From NCBI GenBank assembly GCA_022566315.1, contig JADFJC010000005.1:1-64000 (forward strand): DNA of 64,000 bases. Direction: 5' to 3'. Of this stretch, positions 16,750 to 24,899 are shown one piece after another (positions within the stretch are counted from its first letter, which is position 1; every line of letters starts with the position of its first letter). The translations under genes were made by a program, and so were the position numbers. The notes beneath the pieces are model-generated. The model worked only from the letters and a program-made list of their open reading frames with translations. It ran no database searches and was not told where the DNA came from. The stretch is from Planctomycetota bacterium (GTDB taxonomy: Bacteria; Planctomycetota; Phycisphaerae; Sedimentisphaerales; Anaerobacaceae).

Positions 16750-17447
16750 TGGGACATAGGAGCAAACAGGCAGAACCCGATGAAACTCCAGGCGCACCGA
16801 TATGGATGGTAACTTTCAGTGATTGTATGACGCTGCTGTTGACGTTCTTTGTGCTTCTTTTGAGTTTTTCGTCTTTCGATGACAAAGTTTTTCGGAAATT
16901 AAGAATGGGTTTCATGGAGGCTCTGCCCGGGATCAGCCAGCCGGACGAAAAAAATAGAGATGCAGTCCTGCCTATAGAGCAAATTGAAACGATACCGGAG
17001 CTGGTCGAAGGCAGCGAAAAACCTACTTTGATTAAAGGGTTGGACGACAACTTAAAAGAAGATACGCCCACGGATTTTCGCCGCTGGAAGGTTTTCACAA
17101 TCTCATCGGAAAAAATCTTTTGGGGTAGAGGTACGCTTATTTCGGCTGAAGGTCGTCGCATTATGACTAAAATGGCGTCATTCTTAAAAGAGGTACCCAG
17201 CCGTGTAGTTGTTAGCGAAAATGGGCCGGCGAGCGAAGAGGGCGCTGAACAGCTTGGTTTGCCGCGGGCTTGGGCGGTCATGGAGTATCTTACAACCGAG
17301 CAGAATCTTAATAAAAAGTGGTTCAGCATCTCGGCGGCAAGTACTCTGGCTCAAGAGGGCCTCAGAAGGGGTGAGCCTGCCCGCGCGAGCCTGGAGCCTG
17401 AACGTACTGTTAAGATAGTTTTGTTAGAACGGAGCGTTTACAATTGA
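16749..17447 (+). CDS. motB: MotB-like stator protein, first copy
   Basis: MotB anchors the stator to peptidoglycan and carries the ion-binding Asp. The 232-residue protein has the helix APIWMVTFSDCMTLLLTFFV (about 18-43), with the proton-site Asp in FSD. The periplasmic part is short and poorly matches the OmpA-like peptidoglycan-binding fold; only LPRAWAVMEYL recalls its RA..V helix. It begins on the motA stop and is followed by a second motB with a 4-base overlap. Whether it binds peptidoglycan alone is uncertain. Confidence 0.88.
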   Translation: MGHRSKQAEPDETPGAPIWMVTFSDCMTLLLTFFVLLLSFSSFDDKVFRKLRMGFMEALPGISQPDEKNRDAVLPIEQIETIPELVEGSEKPTLIKGLDDNLKEDTPTDFRRWKVFTISSEKIFWGRGTLISAEGRRIMTKMASFLKEVPSRVVVSENGPASEEGAEQLGLPRAWAVMEYLTTEQNLNKKWFSISAASTLAQEGLRRGEPARASLEPERTVKIVLLERSVYN

Positions 17448-18217
17448 AGCGTCGGCATCAGTCAACCGAAGAAGGAGGTCCTAAAGTCCCGGCATATATC
17501 GTTACGTTTTCAGATATGGTAACGCTGCTGCTGACATTCTTTGTGATGCTGTTGAGCCTTGCGACTGTACAGGACGAGGAAATATTTCACAAGGGCCGAG
17601 ATTCCTTCTCCTTTGCAATTAGAAACCTTGGAATTGGTATGTTGTTGGGTAGGAAGCCAAGACCCGATTTCGGTAATGTTAAAATCAGGCATTTCATAAG
17701 CAGCCCCGATAAGTTATTTAAAGGCAGGAGCATACATATAAAAGAGGAGAAAATTCGTCAGGTCTTCAATGAACTACGCCAGTCTATGAAGACGATGCCG
17801 TCAGAAATAGCCGCAAAGAAAACCGATTTTTCGCTAACTAACATTCGCTTCGCGCGGGGTGATGCACGTCTGAATGCCTCGGCAAAGCAGTTCTTAGGCG
17901 GCTTTTGCTCGCATTTGCAGCAGGATTCCGGTTCCAGGCCGGTTAAACTTTATGTGCTTGGTTTAGCCGATGACCGAGCAACCGAGAAAGAACAGTGGAT
18001 ACTTTCAGCTAAGCGGGCCAAGGCGGCGGCGGATTATCTGCGGGGTATTTTATCTTCCGGAACCAGTTTCCAAACGCAACGCAGTGCATTTGGGGGCTGG
18101 TCTAAGTGGTCTGTTTATTGGTGGGGAGCTGGGCCGGGAGGTGATTGGGTGCGGCGGGATAGCCCGATTTCCAGACAGTCGCAGATCCTAATCGCAGTCC
18201 TCAGGGCGGACGATTAA
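17444..18217 (+). CDS. MotB-like stator protein, second copy
   Basis: This 257-residue protein is a second MotB. The membrane helix with the ion-site Asp reads VPAYIVTFSDMVTLLLTFFV (about 14-42). The periplasmic domain (about 120-257) has FARGDARLNASAKQFLGGF and LSAKRAKAAADYLRGIL, closer to OmpA/MotB peptidoglycan binding than the first copy. A Trp-rich segment near the end (GWSKWSVYWWGAG) is unusual. It starts with TTG overlapping the motB1 stop, so translation is probably coupled. Tandem MotB genes could build a mixed stator dimer or one could serve a different load condition (inference). Confidence 0.87.
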   Translation: MKRRHQSTEEGGPKVPAYIVTFSDMVTLLLTFFVMLLSLATVQDEEIFHKGRDSFSFAIRNLGIGMLLGRKPRPDFGNVKIRHFISSPDKLFKGRSIHIKEEKIRQVFNELRQSMKTMPSEIAAKKTDFSLTNIRFARGDARLNASAKQFLGGFCSHLQQDSGSRPVKLYVLGLADDRATEKEQWILSAKRAKAAADYLRGILSSGTSFQTQRSAFGGWSKWSVYWWGAGPGGDWVRRDSPISRQSQILIAVLRADD

Positions 18218-18315
18218 TTCGTGCTCGTGTCAAGTTTTTCGACAGTTTGTCCGATTATGTGCCAATTCTCGCATCGAAAGTCCTGCTGACGGCTTCTAAT
18301 GCCCCTTTTGGTATT

Positions 18316-18332
18316 TCGGCACGCTATTTGCA
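18316..18332 (+). promoter_or_regulatory. Sigma-54 promoter of the fliO-fliP-fliQ-fliR-flhB operon
   Basis: TCGGCACGCTATTTGCA matches the RpoN consensus except that the T before GG is C, with GG (18318-18319) and GC (18330-18331) 10 bases apart. It lies about 100 bases past the stop of the second motB and 130 bases upstream of the fliO ATG. Confidence 0.8.
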
Positions 18333-18336
18333 TATG

Positions 18337-18432
18337 AACTAAAGTGTCTAAAGTGAAATAAAGTGCCTAAAGTGAGTTAAAGTAAAAAAATAATCCATAA
18401 CTTTAGGCACTCTAAACTTTAGACACTTTATG
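18337..18432. repeat. AAAGTG-family inverted repeat in the fliO leader
   Basis: AACTAAAGTGTCTAAAGTGA and AAGTGCCTAAAGTGAGTTAA units are followed by the complementary ACTTTAGGCACTCTAAAC and TTTAGACACTTTATG, so the leader can fold into a long A/U-rich hairpin. The same family stands between promoter and gene at fliK (6885-7095). Confidence 0.85.
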
Positions 18433-18461
18433 CACTTTCTAATTTGGTATTTTGTAGCGTG

Positions 18462-18992
18462 ATGCGATACAGGAAAAAGATTGTTGTTTTTTTGATAACA
18501 GTTGTGTTGGGCAGCGGTGTGCTATTGGTCTGCTCGGTTCGATCGGCTACCGATGGAACAGAATTGGAAAATTCAAAACCGAAAGGTTCGCTTCTAACAG
18601 GCGGATCCAAATCTAATTCTTTATTTGAAAATGACCCCAATTTTTCGACGAGGACGGGTGATAAACCAGGCATCCGAGAGTTGTTCTTTAAAATGATGTT
18701 TTCGGTTTTGTTCCTTGTTGTTCTGGGTGTAGCGGTGATTTATGTTTCAAAAAGGTTTCTGCCAAAAATTACTAAGCTGTCGGGCAAAGAGATTCGTATT
18801 GCTGAAACAGTTCATCTCGGGCCGCGCAAGGCAGTACATCTGCTCGAGATAGGCAATCGACGGTTCCTTATAGGCAGTACAAATGAGAGCATCACAAGAT
18901 TGGCCGACTTAACCAGTCCCGCTGCGGCCTCGGCCTTCGCTGAGACGAGTGCCTTAACGGAGTTGTCAGTACAGGAAATGGATAATAATTGA
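18462..18992 (+). CDS. fliO: Flagellar biosynthetic protein FliO
   Basis: FliO helps the FliP export-gate ring assemble. The 176-residue protein has an N-terminal membrane or signal segment (KIVVFLITVVLGSGVLLVCS), a hydrophilic stretch, a second hydrophobic segment (MFSVLFLVVLGVAVIYVSK, about 80-98) and the FliO cytoplasmic domain with IAETVHLGPRKAVHLLEIGN and FLIGSTNESITRLADL. The open frame begins at a TTG at 18444, but the ATG at 18462 (or GTG at 18459) is more likely. It is followed by fliP after 8 bases. Confidence 0.88.
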   Translation: MRYRKKIVVFLITVVLGSGVLLVCSVRSATDGTELENSKPKGSLLTGGSKSNSLFENDPNFSTRTGDKPGIRELFFKMMFSVLFLVVLGVAVIYVSKRFLPKITKLSGKEIRIAETVHLGPRKAVHLLEIGNRRFLIGSTNESITRLADLTSPAAASAFAETSALTELSVQEMDNN

Positions 18993-19000
18993 GGATATAA

Positions 19001-19840
19001 ATGACCTGCAAGTTTATTAGAATGTTTTTTCTGGCGTTTTTTGTTTTGATACCAGCCGGATCCTCTTTTGGCCAGGATGTCAATGTGATCCCAGTGCTGC
19101 CTGGACAGCTTGGCGATACTTCCACGACAAGTGCCCCTGCAAACGGTATGCCAAGCATCACGGATTTGATGACGGTTATAGATAAGGCAACGGCCAGCGA
19201 GACCCAAGGCAAAGATTGGTCAACACCTGTCAAACTTGTAATCATCTTTAGCGGCCTGGCGATTCTGCCGAGTCTTATGATGATGATGACTTCCTTTACA
19301 AGGATAGTTATCGTTTTGTCTTTTATTCGACGTGCTTTGACCACGCAGAACATACCTCCTACTATTGCAATGATGGGTTTGGCTTTATTTCTGACGCTGT
19401 ACACAATGGCTCCTACATTCGCCAAGGCCAACACAAGCGCCATACAGCCTTATCTTGCGAACGAGATTGATTTTCAAACGGCGGGTACCAGGGCCGGGGA
19501 TTGTATCAAGGAATTTATGCTTCGGCAGTGCCGCCAAGCGGATTTAGCTCTTTTTGTGCGGATGGCCAAGATAAAACCTCCAACAAGTCTGATGGGCATA
19601 GATTTGCATATAGTTATTCCGGCATTTATTATCAGTGAATTCCGCACTGCATTTGAAATAGGCTGTCTTTTGTTTATTCCTTTTCTACTGATGGATATTG
19701 TTATTGCAAGTGTTTTGCTTAGTGCGGGTATGATGATGCTGCCACCAATGATGATTTCACTGCCTTTGAAGCTGATATTATTCATTCTTGTTGATGGCTG
19801 GGGATTACTTGCCGAGAGTCTTAGTATGAGTTTTAGATAA
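19001..19840 (+). CDS. fliP: Flagellar export gate protein FliP
   Basis: FliP forms the core of the export gate. The 279-residue protein has a signal-like N-terminus (FFLAFFVLIPAGSSFG), then LVIIFSGLAILPSLMMMMTS and the family motif FTRIVIVLSFIRRALTTQN. The C-terminal half has DLHIVIPAFIISEFRTAFEI and MMMLPPMMISLPLKLILFIL. Its order before fliQ, fliR and flhB is canonical. Confidence 0.97.
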   Translation: MTCKFIRMFFLAFFVLIPAGSSFGQDVNVIPVLPGQLGDTSTTSAPANGMPSITDLMTVIDKATASETQGKDWSTPVKLVIIFSGLAILPSLMMMMTSFTRIVIVLSFIRRALTTQNIPPTIAMMGLALFLTLYTMAPTFAKANTSAIQPYLANEIDFQTAGTRAGDCIKEFMLRQCRQADLALFVRMAKIKPPTSLMGIDLHIVIPAFIISEFRTAFEIGCLLFIPFLLMDIVIASVLLSAGMMMLPPMMISLPLKLILFILVDGWGLLAESLSMSFR

Positions 19841-19873
19841 CGTTGAGTGTGAAGTGCCTGTGATAAGTGGTTG

Positions 19874-19944
19874 ACAATTGAATATTGACTATTGAGAGAA
19901 AAAACAGGATTTTAAATTCCAAACCAATAGTCAATAGAGAAGAG
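19874..19944. repeat. Short inverted repeat before fliQ
   Basis: The segments TATTGACTATTG (19892-19903) and CAATAGTCAATAG (19926-19938) are complementary and flank a short A/T-rich loop between fliP and fliQ. The hairpin ends just before the fliQ ribosome site. Confidence 0.6.
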
Positions 19945-19953
19945 GTACAAGTT

Positions 19954-20223
19954 ATGGATAGTAGTTTCGTTCTTTACCTGGGCCGGCATACTCTCGAGAC
20001 GGCTTTGCTTTTAGCTGCTCCGATTCTGCTGACATGTATAGTTGTAGGAGTGGTGATGACATTGTTTCAGGCAGTTACTTCCATACGTGATATGACCTTA
20101 ACGATAGTTCCTAAGCTTTTGGCTGTCGGCATCGTTACGTTGATTTGTGGCGGTTGGACACTGGAGGTGATACTTAGATTTACCAACGAAATGTTTGGCC
20201 ATATCAGGAATATTGGACACTGA
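19954..20223 (+). CDS. fliQ: Flagellar export gate protein FliQ
   Basis: FliQ is the small two-helix gate subunit. The 89-residue protein has helices LETALLLAAPILLTCIVVGV and VPKLLAVGIVTLICGGWTLE, with the family motif FQAVTSIRDMTLTIVPKL between them. The ATG at 19954 has AGAAGAGG upstream and gives the correct length; the open frame runs from 19885 through repeat-derived sequence. Confidence 0.95.
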   Translation: MDSSFVLYLGRHTLETALLLAAPILLTCIVVGVVMTLFQAVTSIRDMTLTIVPKLLAVGIVTLICGGWTLEVILRFTNEMFGHIRNIGH

Positions 20224-20227
20224 AGGG

Positions 20228-20291
20228 GCAGATGTCAGAAGTCAGAAGTCAGAAATTCTGTCCTCTGTCCTCTGGCATCTGTTTTCTGTAG
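20228..20291. repeat. GTCAGAAGTCAGAAG / CTGTCCTCTGTCCTC inverted repeat
   Basis: CAGATGTCAGAAGTCAGAAG is followed by CTGTCCTCTGTCCTCTGGCA and ATCTGTTTTCTG, so two opposite-oriented repeat runs face one another between fliQ and fliR. A short CACTTTAGGCATT segment (AAAGTG family, inverted) directly precedes the fliR ATG. Confidence 0.8.
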
Positions 20292-20309
20292 TTCACTTTA
20301 GGCATTTTT

Positions 20310-21062
20310 ATGGAACTGATGACCGAAAAACTTCTTGGTTTTGTAATAGTGCTGACAAGGATTTCAGCATTTTTTTTGGTACTTCCTATTTTTGGCTGGA
20401 AAAGCATTCCTGTCAGGATAAAGGTTGCGTTGACTATTCTGTTAACGATTTTTTTTTCGATGATAACACCTGTCCCTATCGAGGCCAAGCAAATCTCTAT
20501 CGTCAAGGCAGTATTGCTTCTGGCCAACGAAGCTACCTATGGGCTGGCTCTGGGCCTAAGCATTACTTTTGTATTTGCTGCGGTTAAATTCAGCGGGCGT
20601 ATTATCGAACAGCAGATGGGTTTGAATATAGCCCAGATTTTGGACCCATTGACCGGTGATAGCACTCAACCACTTGGCAGCTTGTTAGAGATGATATTTA
20701 TACTCCTGTTTCTGAGCGCTAACGGGCATCATTTGTTTTTGTTGGTTATCTCGCGAAGTTACGAGACGTTTCCTGCCGGCAGTATCCCAACAATCCACGT
20801 TTTGACCGTTGGGATAATTAAGGCTGGTTCGACACTGTTAATGGCCGGCCTGAAATTGGCCGCACCGATATTGGCGACATTCTTGGTGTTGATGGTTGTA
20901 TTAGCTGTCTTTGCACGTATGATTCCGGAAATGAACATTCTATTTATCAGTTTGCCAATACGTGTAGGTCTGGGATTGTTAATGGTGGCAATTTTTTTGC
21001 CATTTATAAATACGTTTGTGGCCGAATTCGCTGATTGGATGGGTAAACTTCTGCCCTTATGA
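20310..21062 (+). CDS. fliR: Flagellar export gate protein FliR
   Basis: FliR is the last subunit of the FliPQR gate. The 250-residue protein has six hydrophobic segments and the family stretches LTRISAFFLVLPIFGWKSIP, GLALGLSITFVFAAVKFSGR and MNILFISLPIRVGLGLLMVA. There is no clear ribosome site before the ATG at 20310; the upstream bases derive from repeats. flhB follows after 20 bases. Confidence 0.96.
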   Translation: MELMTEKLLGFVIVLTRISAFFLVLPIFGWKSIPVRIKVALTILLTIFFSMITPVPIEAKQISIVKAVLLLANEATYGLALGLSITFVFAAVKFSGRIIEQQMGLNIAQILDPLTGDSTQPLGSLLEMIFILLFLSANGHHLFLLVISRSYETFPAGSIPTIHVLTVGIIKAGSTLLMAGLKLAAPILATFLVLMVVLAVFARMIPEMNILFISLPIRVGLGLLMVAIFLPFINTFVAEFADWMGKLLPL

Positions 21063-21082
21063 ACTAAAATCGGGGACAGATT

Positions 21083-22159
21083 ATGCCAGAGCAAGCTGCC
21101 GAAAGGACGGAACAGCCAACAACCAGGAGATTGTCGAAAGCCAGAGGGAAAGGGCGGGTACCACAGAGTCAAGAACTGACATCGATTGTAACACTTCTGG
21201 TGTTGGTGGCAATGATTACTCTGTTGGCACCGAACTTGCTGCAATTGTTCGTGATACAAATTAGGCAGGGGATGTCGTGCGAAAATAGCATTTTTGCTGA
21301 CAGCAGTGGATTTTTGGATTTCATCAATAGAAAAAGTATCGATTTGATACTTGTTATCTGCCCCATTCTCGCGGCACTTTGTGCGGGTTCTTTTATAGCC
21401 AGCGTCGCTGTCAGCGGACTGAATTATACGCCTGGGGCTTTAGAGCTTAGACTCGACCAGTTCAATCCCGTCACAGGATTACAGAAACTGGTAAACGCTC
21501 GTTCTCTGGTGAAGCTCTTATTGTCCGTGCTGAAACTGCTTTTAATCTCACTCATCGTTTGGTTCTATCTTCGGAGCAGGCTCGATATGCTTGCTGGGCT
21601 TCGATGGGCCTGGTCCACGCAAATACTTGCAGTTATCGCAAAGATAATACTTGGCCTGATGATACGCATCGGCATTGTACTGTTGGCTATGGGTATTGCT
21701 GATGCCTTCTATCAGAAATGGAAATACATCCAGGAACTGAAGATGACGAAGCAGGAAGTAAAACTGGAACTCAGGGATACAATAGGTTCGCCTGAGGTCA
21801 AAAGTCGAATCCGGAAAATCCAGTTCCAAGCGGTCTTGAGGCGCATGTTGCAGGAAGTGCCCAAGGCCAGTGTGGTTCTTGTCAACCCAACACATGTAGC
21901 TGTTGCGCTGCGTTATGATGCCAAGACGATGGAATCGCCCGTGATGGTGGCCAAAGGGGCAGACCATTTGGCGGAAAAAATCAGGGAAATTGCACGGGCT
22001 TACGGTGTGCCCATTGTAAGAAGGCCGGAGTTGGCCAGAACAATATATTCAACGGTCAAACCCGGCAATCCTATACCCGAGGCTTTGTATGTGGTGGTAG
22101 CAGAAGTGTTAGCTATGATTTATCGTTTACGTCATAGAAAAGCAAACTCCCAGGTGTAA
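21083..22159 (+). CDS. flhB: Flagellar export switch protein FlhB
   Basis: FlhB controls export order; its cytoplasmic tail self-cleaves at NPTH when FliK signals hook completion. The 358-residue protein starts with the basic N-terminal EQAAERTEQPTTRRLSKARG, has four membrane helices (about 30-215), and the cleavage motif VLVNPTHVAVALRYD at about residue 270. KGADHLAEKIREIA and GVPIVRRPELAR follow. It is the last gene of this operon, converging on fliD. A sigma-54-like sequence lies inside the gene (21224-21240). Confidence 0.97.
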   Translation: MPEQAAERTEQPTTRRLSKARGKGRVPQSQELTSIVTLLVLVAMITLLAPNLLQLFVIQIRQGMSCENSIFADSSGFLDFINRKSIDLILVICPILAALCAGSFIASVAVSGLNYTPGALELRLDQFNPVTGLQKLVNARSLVKLLLSVLKLLLISLIVWFYLRSRLDMLAGLRWAWSTQILAVIAKIILGLMIRIGIVLLAMGIADAFYQKWKYIQELKMTKQEVKLELRDTIGSPEVKSRIRKIQFQAVLRRMLQEVPKASVVLVNPTHVAVALRYDAKTMESPVMVAKGADHLAEKIREIARAYGVPIVRRPELARTIYSTVKPGNPIPEALYVVVAEVLAMIYRLRHRKANSQV

Positions 22160-22162
22160 AAG

Positions 22163-22345
22163 ACACAAGACTCAAGAGACAAGACTCAGAAGTCAGAAGT
22201 CAGAAGATAATTAAGAATGAGTTCATTGTTCATAGTTCGTAGTTCATAGACTAAAAACTACGAACGCATAACTACTAACTAAAAAAGTCAGAAGTCAAAG
22301 TCTGTCCTCTGTTTTCTGGAGTCTTGAGTCTGAAGTCTGTGTTGT
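22163..22345. repeat. Large palindromic repeat field between flhB and fliD
   Basis: The gap between the convergent genes is built of facing repeats. GACTCAAGAGACAAGACTCA and CAGAAGTCAGAAGTCAGAAG on the left face GTCTGTCCTCTGTTTTCTGG and GTCTTGAGTCTGAAGTCTG on the right. In the middle is TTCGTAGTTCATAGAC against AACTACGAA. The nested arms could act as a terminator in both directions. Confidence 0.8.
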
Positions 22346-22397
22346 TCCCTCCAATAATTTACCAGATGAAAACTCACACTACATTCTTGCCTTTATG

Positions 22398-24755
22398 TCA
22401 TAGAGCGAAACCTAAGGCACCCATCTGTTGTTGTATCAAAGCTATATTTCTCTCAAGACGAGCAAATCGAGCTATCAGTCTTTCTTCTCTTTTAGTAAGG
22501 CGGTTTTCTTCGTATTCAATCTTATCCTGTAGGTATTCTATTTGTTTGTCCACATGTTTCTGGTCGATTTGGATGGTGCCCGTTGTTACCTTGAGCATAT
22601 TATCCAGTGCGTCTTCTATTGTGCCGGTAAAACCCTGCTTTACTCTGACAGTGGCGGTGAAAGTGCCGTCCTGACTTAAGTCAACGCTGAGTTGAAGGGC
22701 GTTCTCGGGATACACAGGGTTACCGTTATCGTCAAAGGTGCTGTCGCCGGTAATTATATTGCCGCTGTATGTTGCATCGCGGTAGGTTGATTCGGTTGAG
22801 AGTTTGATTTTGGCGCTGGTGATTGCTCCGCCACTTACCACCACCTCAACGTCGTAGCTGCCTGCTGTGGTGTACTTGCTGTGGGCGCCGTAAAATTCGA
22901 TAGTATTACTGTCGCTGCTGCCGGTCTTGTCTGCTCCGATTATGGCCAGTACGCCCATATAATCTTCAGCTATTGCTTCATCAAAGACATTCATGTCAAG
23001 ACTCAATACCCCTTCTCTGTCAAGCTTAAAGCCGAGATGTCCCGGCGTCAGGAACGTGTCGATATCCTCTATAAATCCATTGGTCCGGACGATAAGGGGT
23101 GTGCGAATCTGCTGCCTTATGGTCGAAACGACATAATCTCCCATCAAGAGACCGGCGGTTTTTAGAACGTCATTGAAGCCGGTCTTTTCCTTAATATACT
23201 CGACGGCAAAGTTATAGGCATCAACCATTTTGGTTAGTTTGTCTTTTACCGATTGGATATCTCTGGTCAGAGTTAGCTGCTCCCCGTTGGCATCAGTCGT
23301 ATCGTGCAGATGCAGAGTAACGCCGTAGATAACATCGTCCACGGTGTTAGAGCTTCTTTTGATCCACCAGTCTGTGTTGTCGCCTTTTGTCGTTTCCGAA
23401 AAAGTCCAACCGGAAGAGGGGGTTAGGTTACTCGTATCAATCGAAATCATGCTAACATCACCAACAGTACTTCGGAATGTGAATATCGTATCACCATCGT
23501 CCCTCAACCTCGCACCACTCACCGTTATATCGCCAGCTTCGACGTTTGACAATGCCTCAAGTGCAGCTTGAATTTGGGCAGTTGAAGCACCACGGTCAAT
23601 CGCGGCAGTCGTTTGTCCGTCATAAGTTAGGGTAAAGGTACCTCCCGTCGCCTTGTTGGTCTTAGACAGCGCCTGCACCTCGGCAATTCCTGGTCCTGTG
23701 GGGTAGCCATCGATCCTTATCTCACTATCCTGAGCTGATTGAGTTTCAATAAAGTCCGAGGCTGTGAAATTCGCCAGGTCCGCCGTTATTGAGCCACCTT
23801 CTGTCAAAACGGCCATCGTAGGCAATGTTAATGTGGCCGCGGAACCGTTGGCGTTGTACGTTAGGGTAATCGAAAGATTGCTTGCCCCGTATGTATCATC
23901 CGTCAAAACAATTTTGCCATTTTCAAGGACTGCTTTGGCAATGCCGTCAAAAGCATCGTTAATCTCAGCGATGAGATGACTAAGTTTGGTGTTGCTGGTG
24001 ATGCTAAGGTCCACCTGGGTTATCGGATTACCATTGTGGTCTGTACCGGTTATTTCGATAACTTCTCCGCCTTCGAGTGTCCCGCTGAATTGTTCAAGGT
24101 CTGTAACCTTCGTACTCAGCGTTGCGTTATTACTATTCTGTGTAAGTTCACTATCGGCCTGCCACACTTCCGTGCTGCTTGCATTGACCGAGATGGTATA
24201 ATCGGAGCCGGCGTCATTGCCGTTCAACACCAGATGATATGCATCGTTGTAGTACAGCAGGTTGGCTGTAACACCGGGGTTGTTCGCGTCGTTGTTGATT
24301 AAGCCGACCAGGTCCTCCAGTGTTGTAGTCGCTGTGGTCGTTAAGGTTGTTTCCTTATGATTGTATGAGTAGATAAAAGTGCCGGCTCCTACGTAATCCT
24401 CGGCGTATTCTTTGCCGGTCGTGTGAACCCATCGCTCGGCATTGGCCAACTGGTTGACTACGATCGTATAATTGCCTTCAAAAGCGTTATAAGATGCCTC
24501 GGCGGTCAATTTGTCGGTATCGCTGGAGGTAACTGAAAAAGCGCGAAGTTCGTTGGCGTCGGAAAGAGCTCGAACGGAGTTTCTTAAGTTGCTGAGTTTG
24601 GTTTCCAGAGTGCTCAGAGCATCTTGTCTTTCCTCCCAAATACTTATGCGTTCTTTATACACATTAAGTGAACGGCGCTCGATAGCCATCAGTTGGGCGA
24701 TGAGTTTGGTTGTATCTATCCCTGTTAAAAGCCCTGGGAGCTGTAAAGTTGGCAT
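22398..24755 (-). CDS. fliD: Flagellar filament cap protein FliD
   Basis: FliD caps the filament and inserts flagellin subunits. The 785-residue protein is longer than the common 450-700 residues. The N-terminal FliD domain reads LPGLLTGIDTTKLIAQLMAI and TLETKLSNLRNSVRALSD (about 5-100). The middle is beta-rich with Thr/Asp/Gly repeats (about 110-540), partly like secreted adhesin modules (TFTLTYDGQTTAAIDRG). The C-terminal domain (from about 550) has DRDIQSVKDKLTK-like helices, LGFKLDREGVLSLDMNVFDE and the final coiled coil with DKIEYEENRLTKREERL. It has the expected D0 helix at the end. Confidence 0.94.
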   Translation of the reverse strand: MPTLQLPGLLTGIDTTKLIAQLMAIERRSLNVYKERISIWEERQDALSTLETKLSNLRNSVRALSDANELRAFSVTSSDTDKLTAEASYNAFEGNYTIVVNQLANAERWVHTTGKEYAEDYVGAGTFIYSYNHKETTLTTTATTTLEDLVGLINNDANNPGVTANLLYYNDAYHLVLNGNDAGSDYTISVNASSTEVWQADSELTQNSNNATLSTKVTDLEQFSGTLEGGEVIEITGTDHNGNPITQVDLSITSNTKLSHLIAEINDAFDGIAKAVLENGKIVLTDDTYGASNLSITLTYNANGSAATLTLPTMAVLTEGGSITADLANFTASDFIETQSAQDSEIRIDGYPTGPGIAEVQALSKTNKATGGTFTLTYDGQTTAAIDRGASTAQIQAALEALSNVEAGDITVSGARLRDDGDTIFTFRSTVGDVSMISIDTSNLTPSSGWTFSETTKGDNTDWWIKRSSNTVDDVIYGVTLHLHDTTDANGEQLTLTRDIQSVKDKLTKMVDAYNFAVEYIKEKTGFNDVLKTAGLLMGDYVVSTIRQQIRTPLIVRTNGFIEDIDTFLTPGHLGFKLDREGVLSLDMNVFDEAIAEDYMGVLAIIGADKTGSSDSNTIEFYGAHSKYTTAGSYDVEVVVSGGAITSAKIKLSTESTYRDATYSGNIITGDSTFDDNGNPVYPENALQLSVDLSQDGTFTATVRVKQGFTGTIEDALDNMLKVTTGTIQIDQKHVDKQIEYLQDKIEYEENRLTKREERLIARFARLERNIALIQQQMGALGFAL

Positions 24756-24899
24756 CTTTGTCTGCCTTTTTGGTTTAAGTTTTCATACCTTCACGAAAAT
24801 CTACAAGCACGGCTAACGCCCGCACCTACGTGATTTATTATCGTTCAAAAACACTTTTAGCTTAATTATTTATCTTATATTTGCCCACCGTATCTGTTT

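Noticed and set aside
24756-24899. Possible sigma-54 site upstream of fliD (GGGCGTTAGCCGTGC)
   Set aside because: The GG-GC spacing is right but the TT before GC is missing and the rest is poor, so it was not called.
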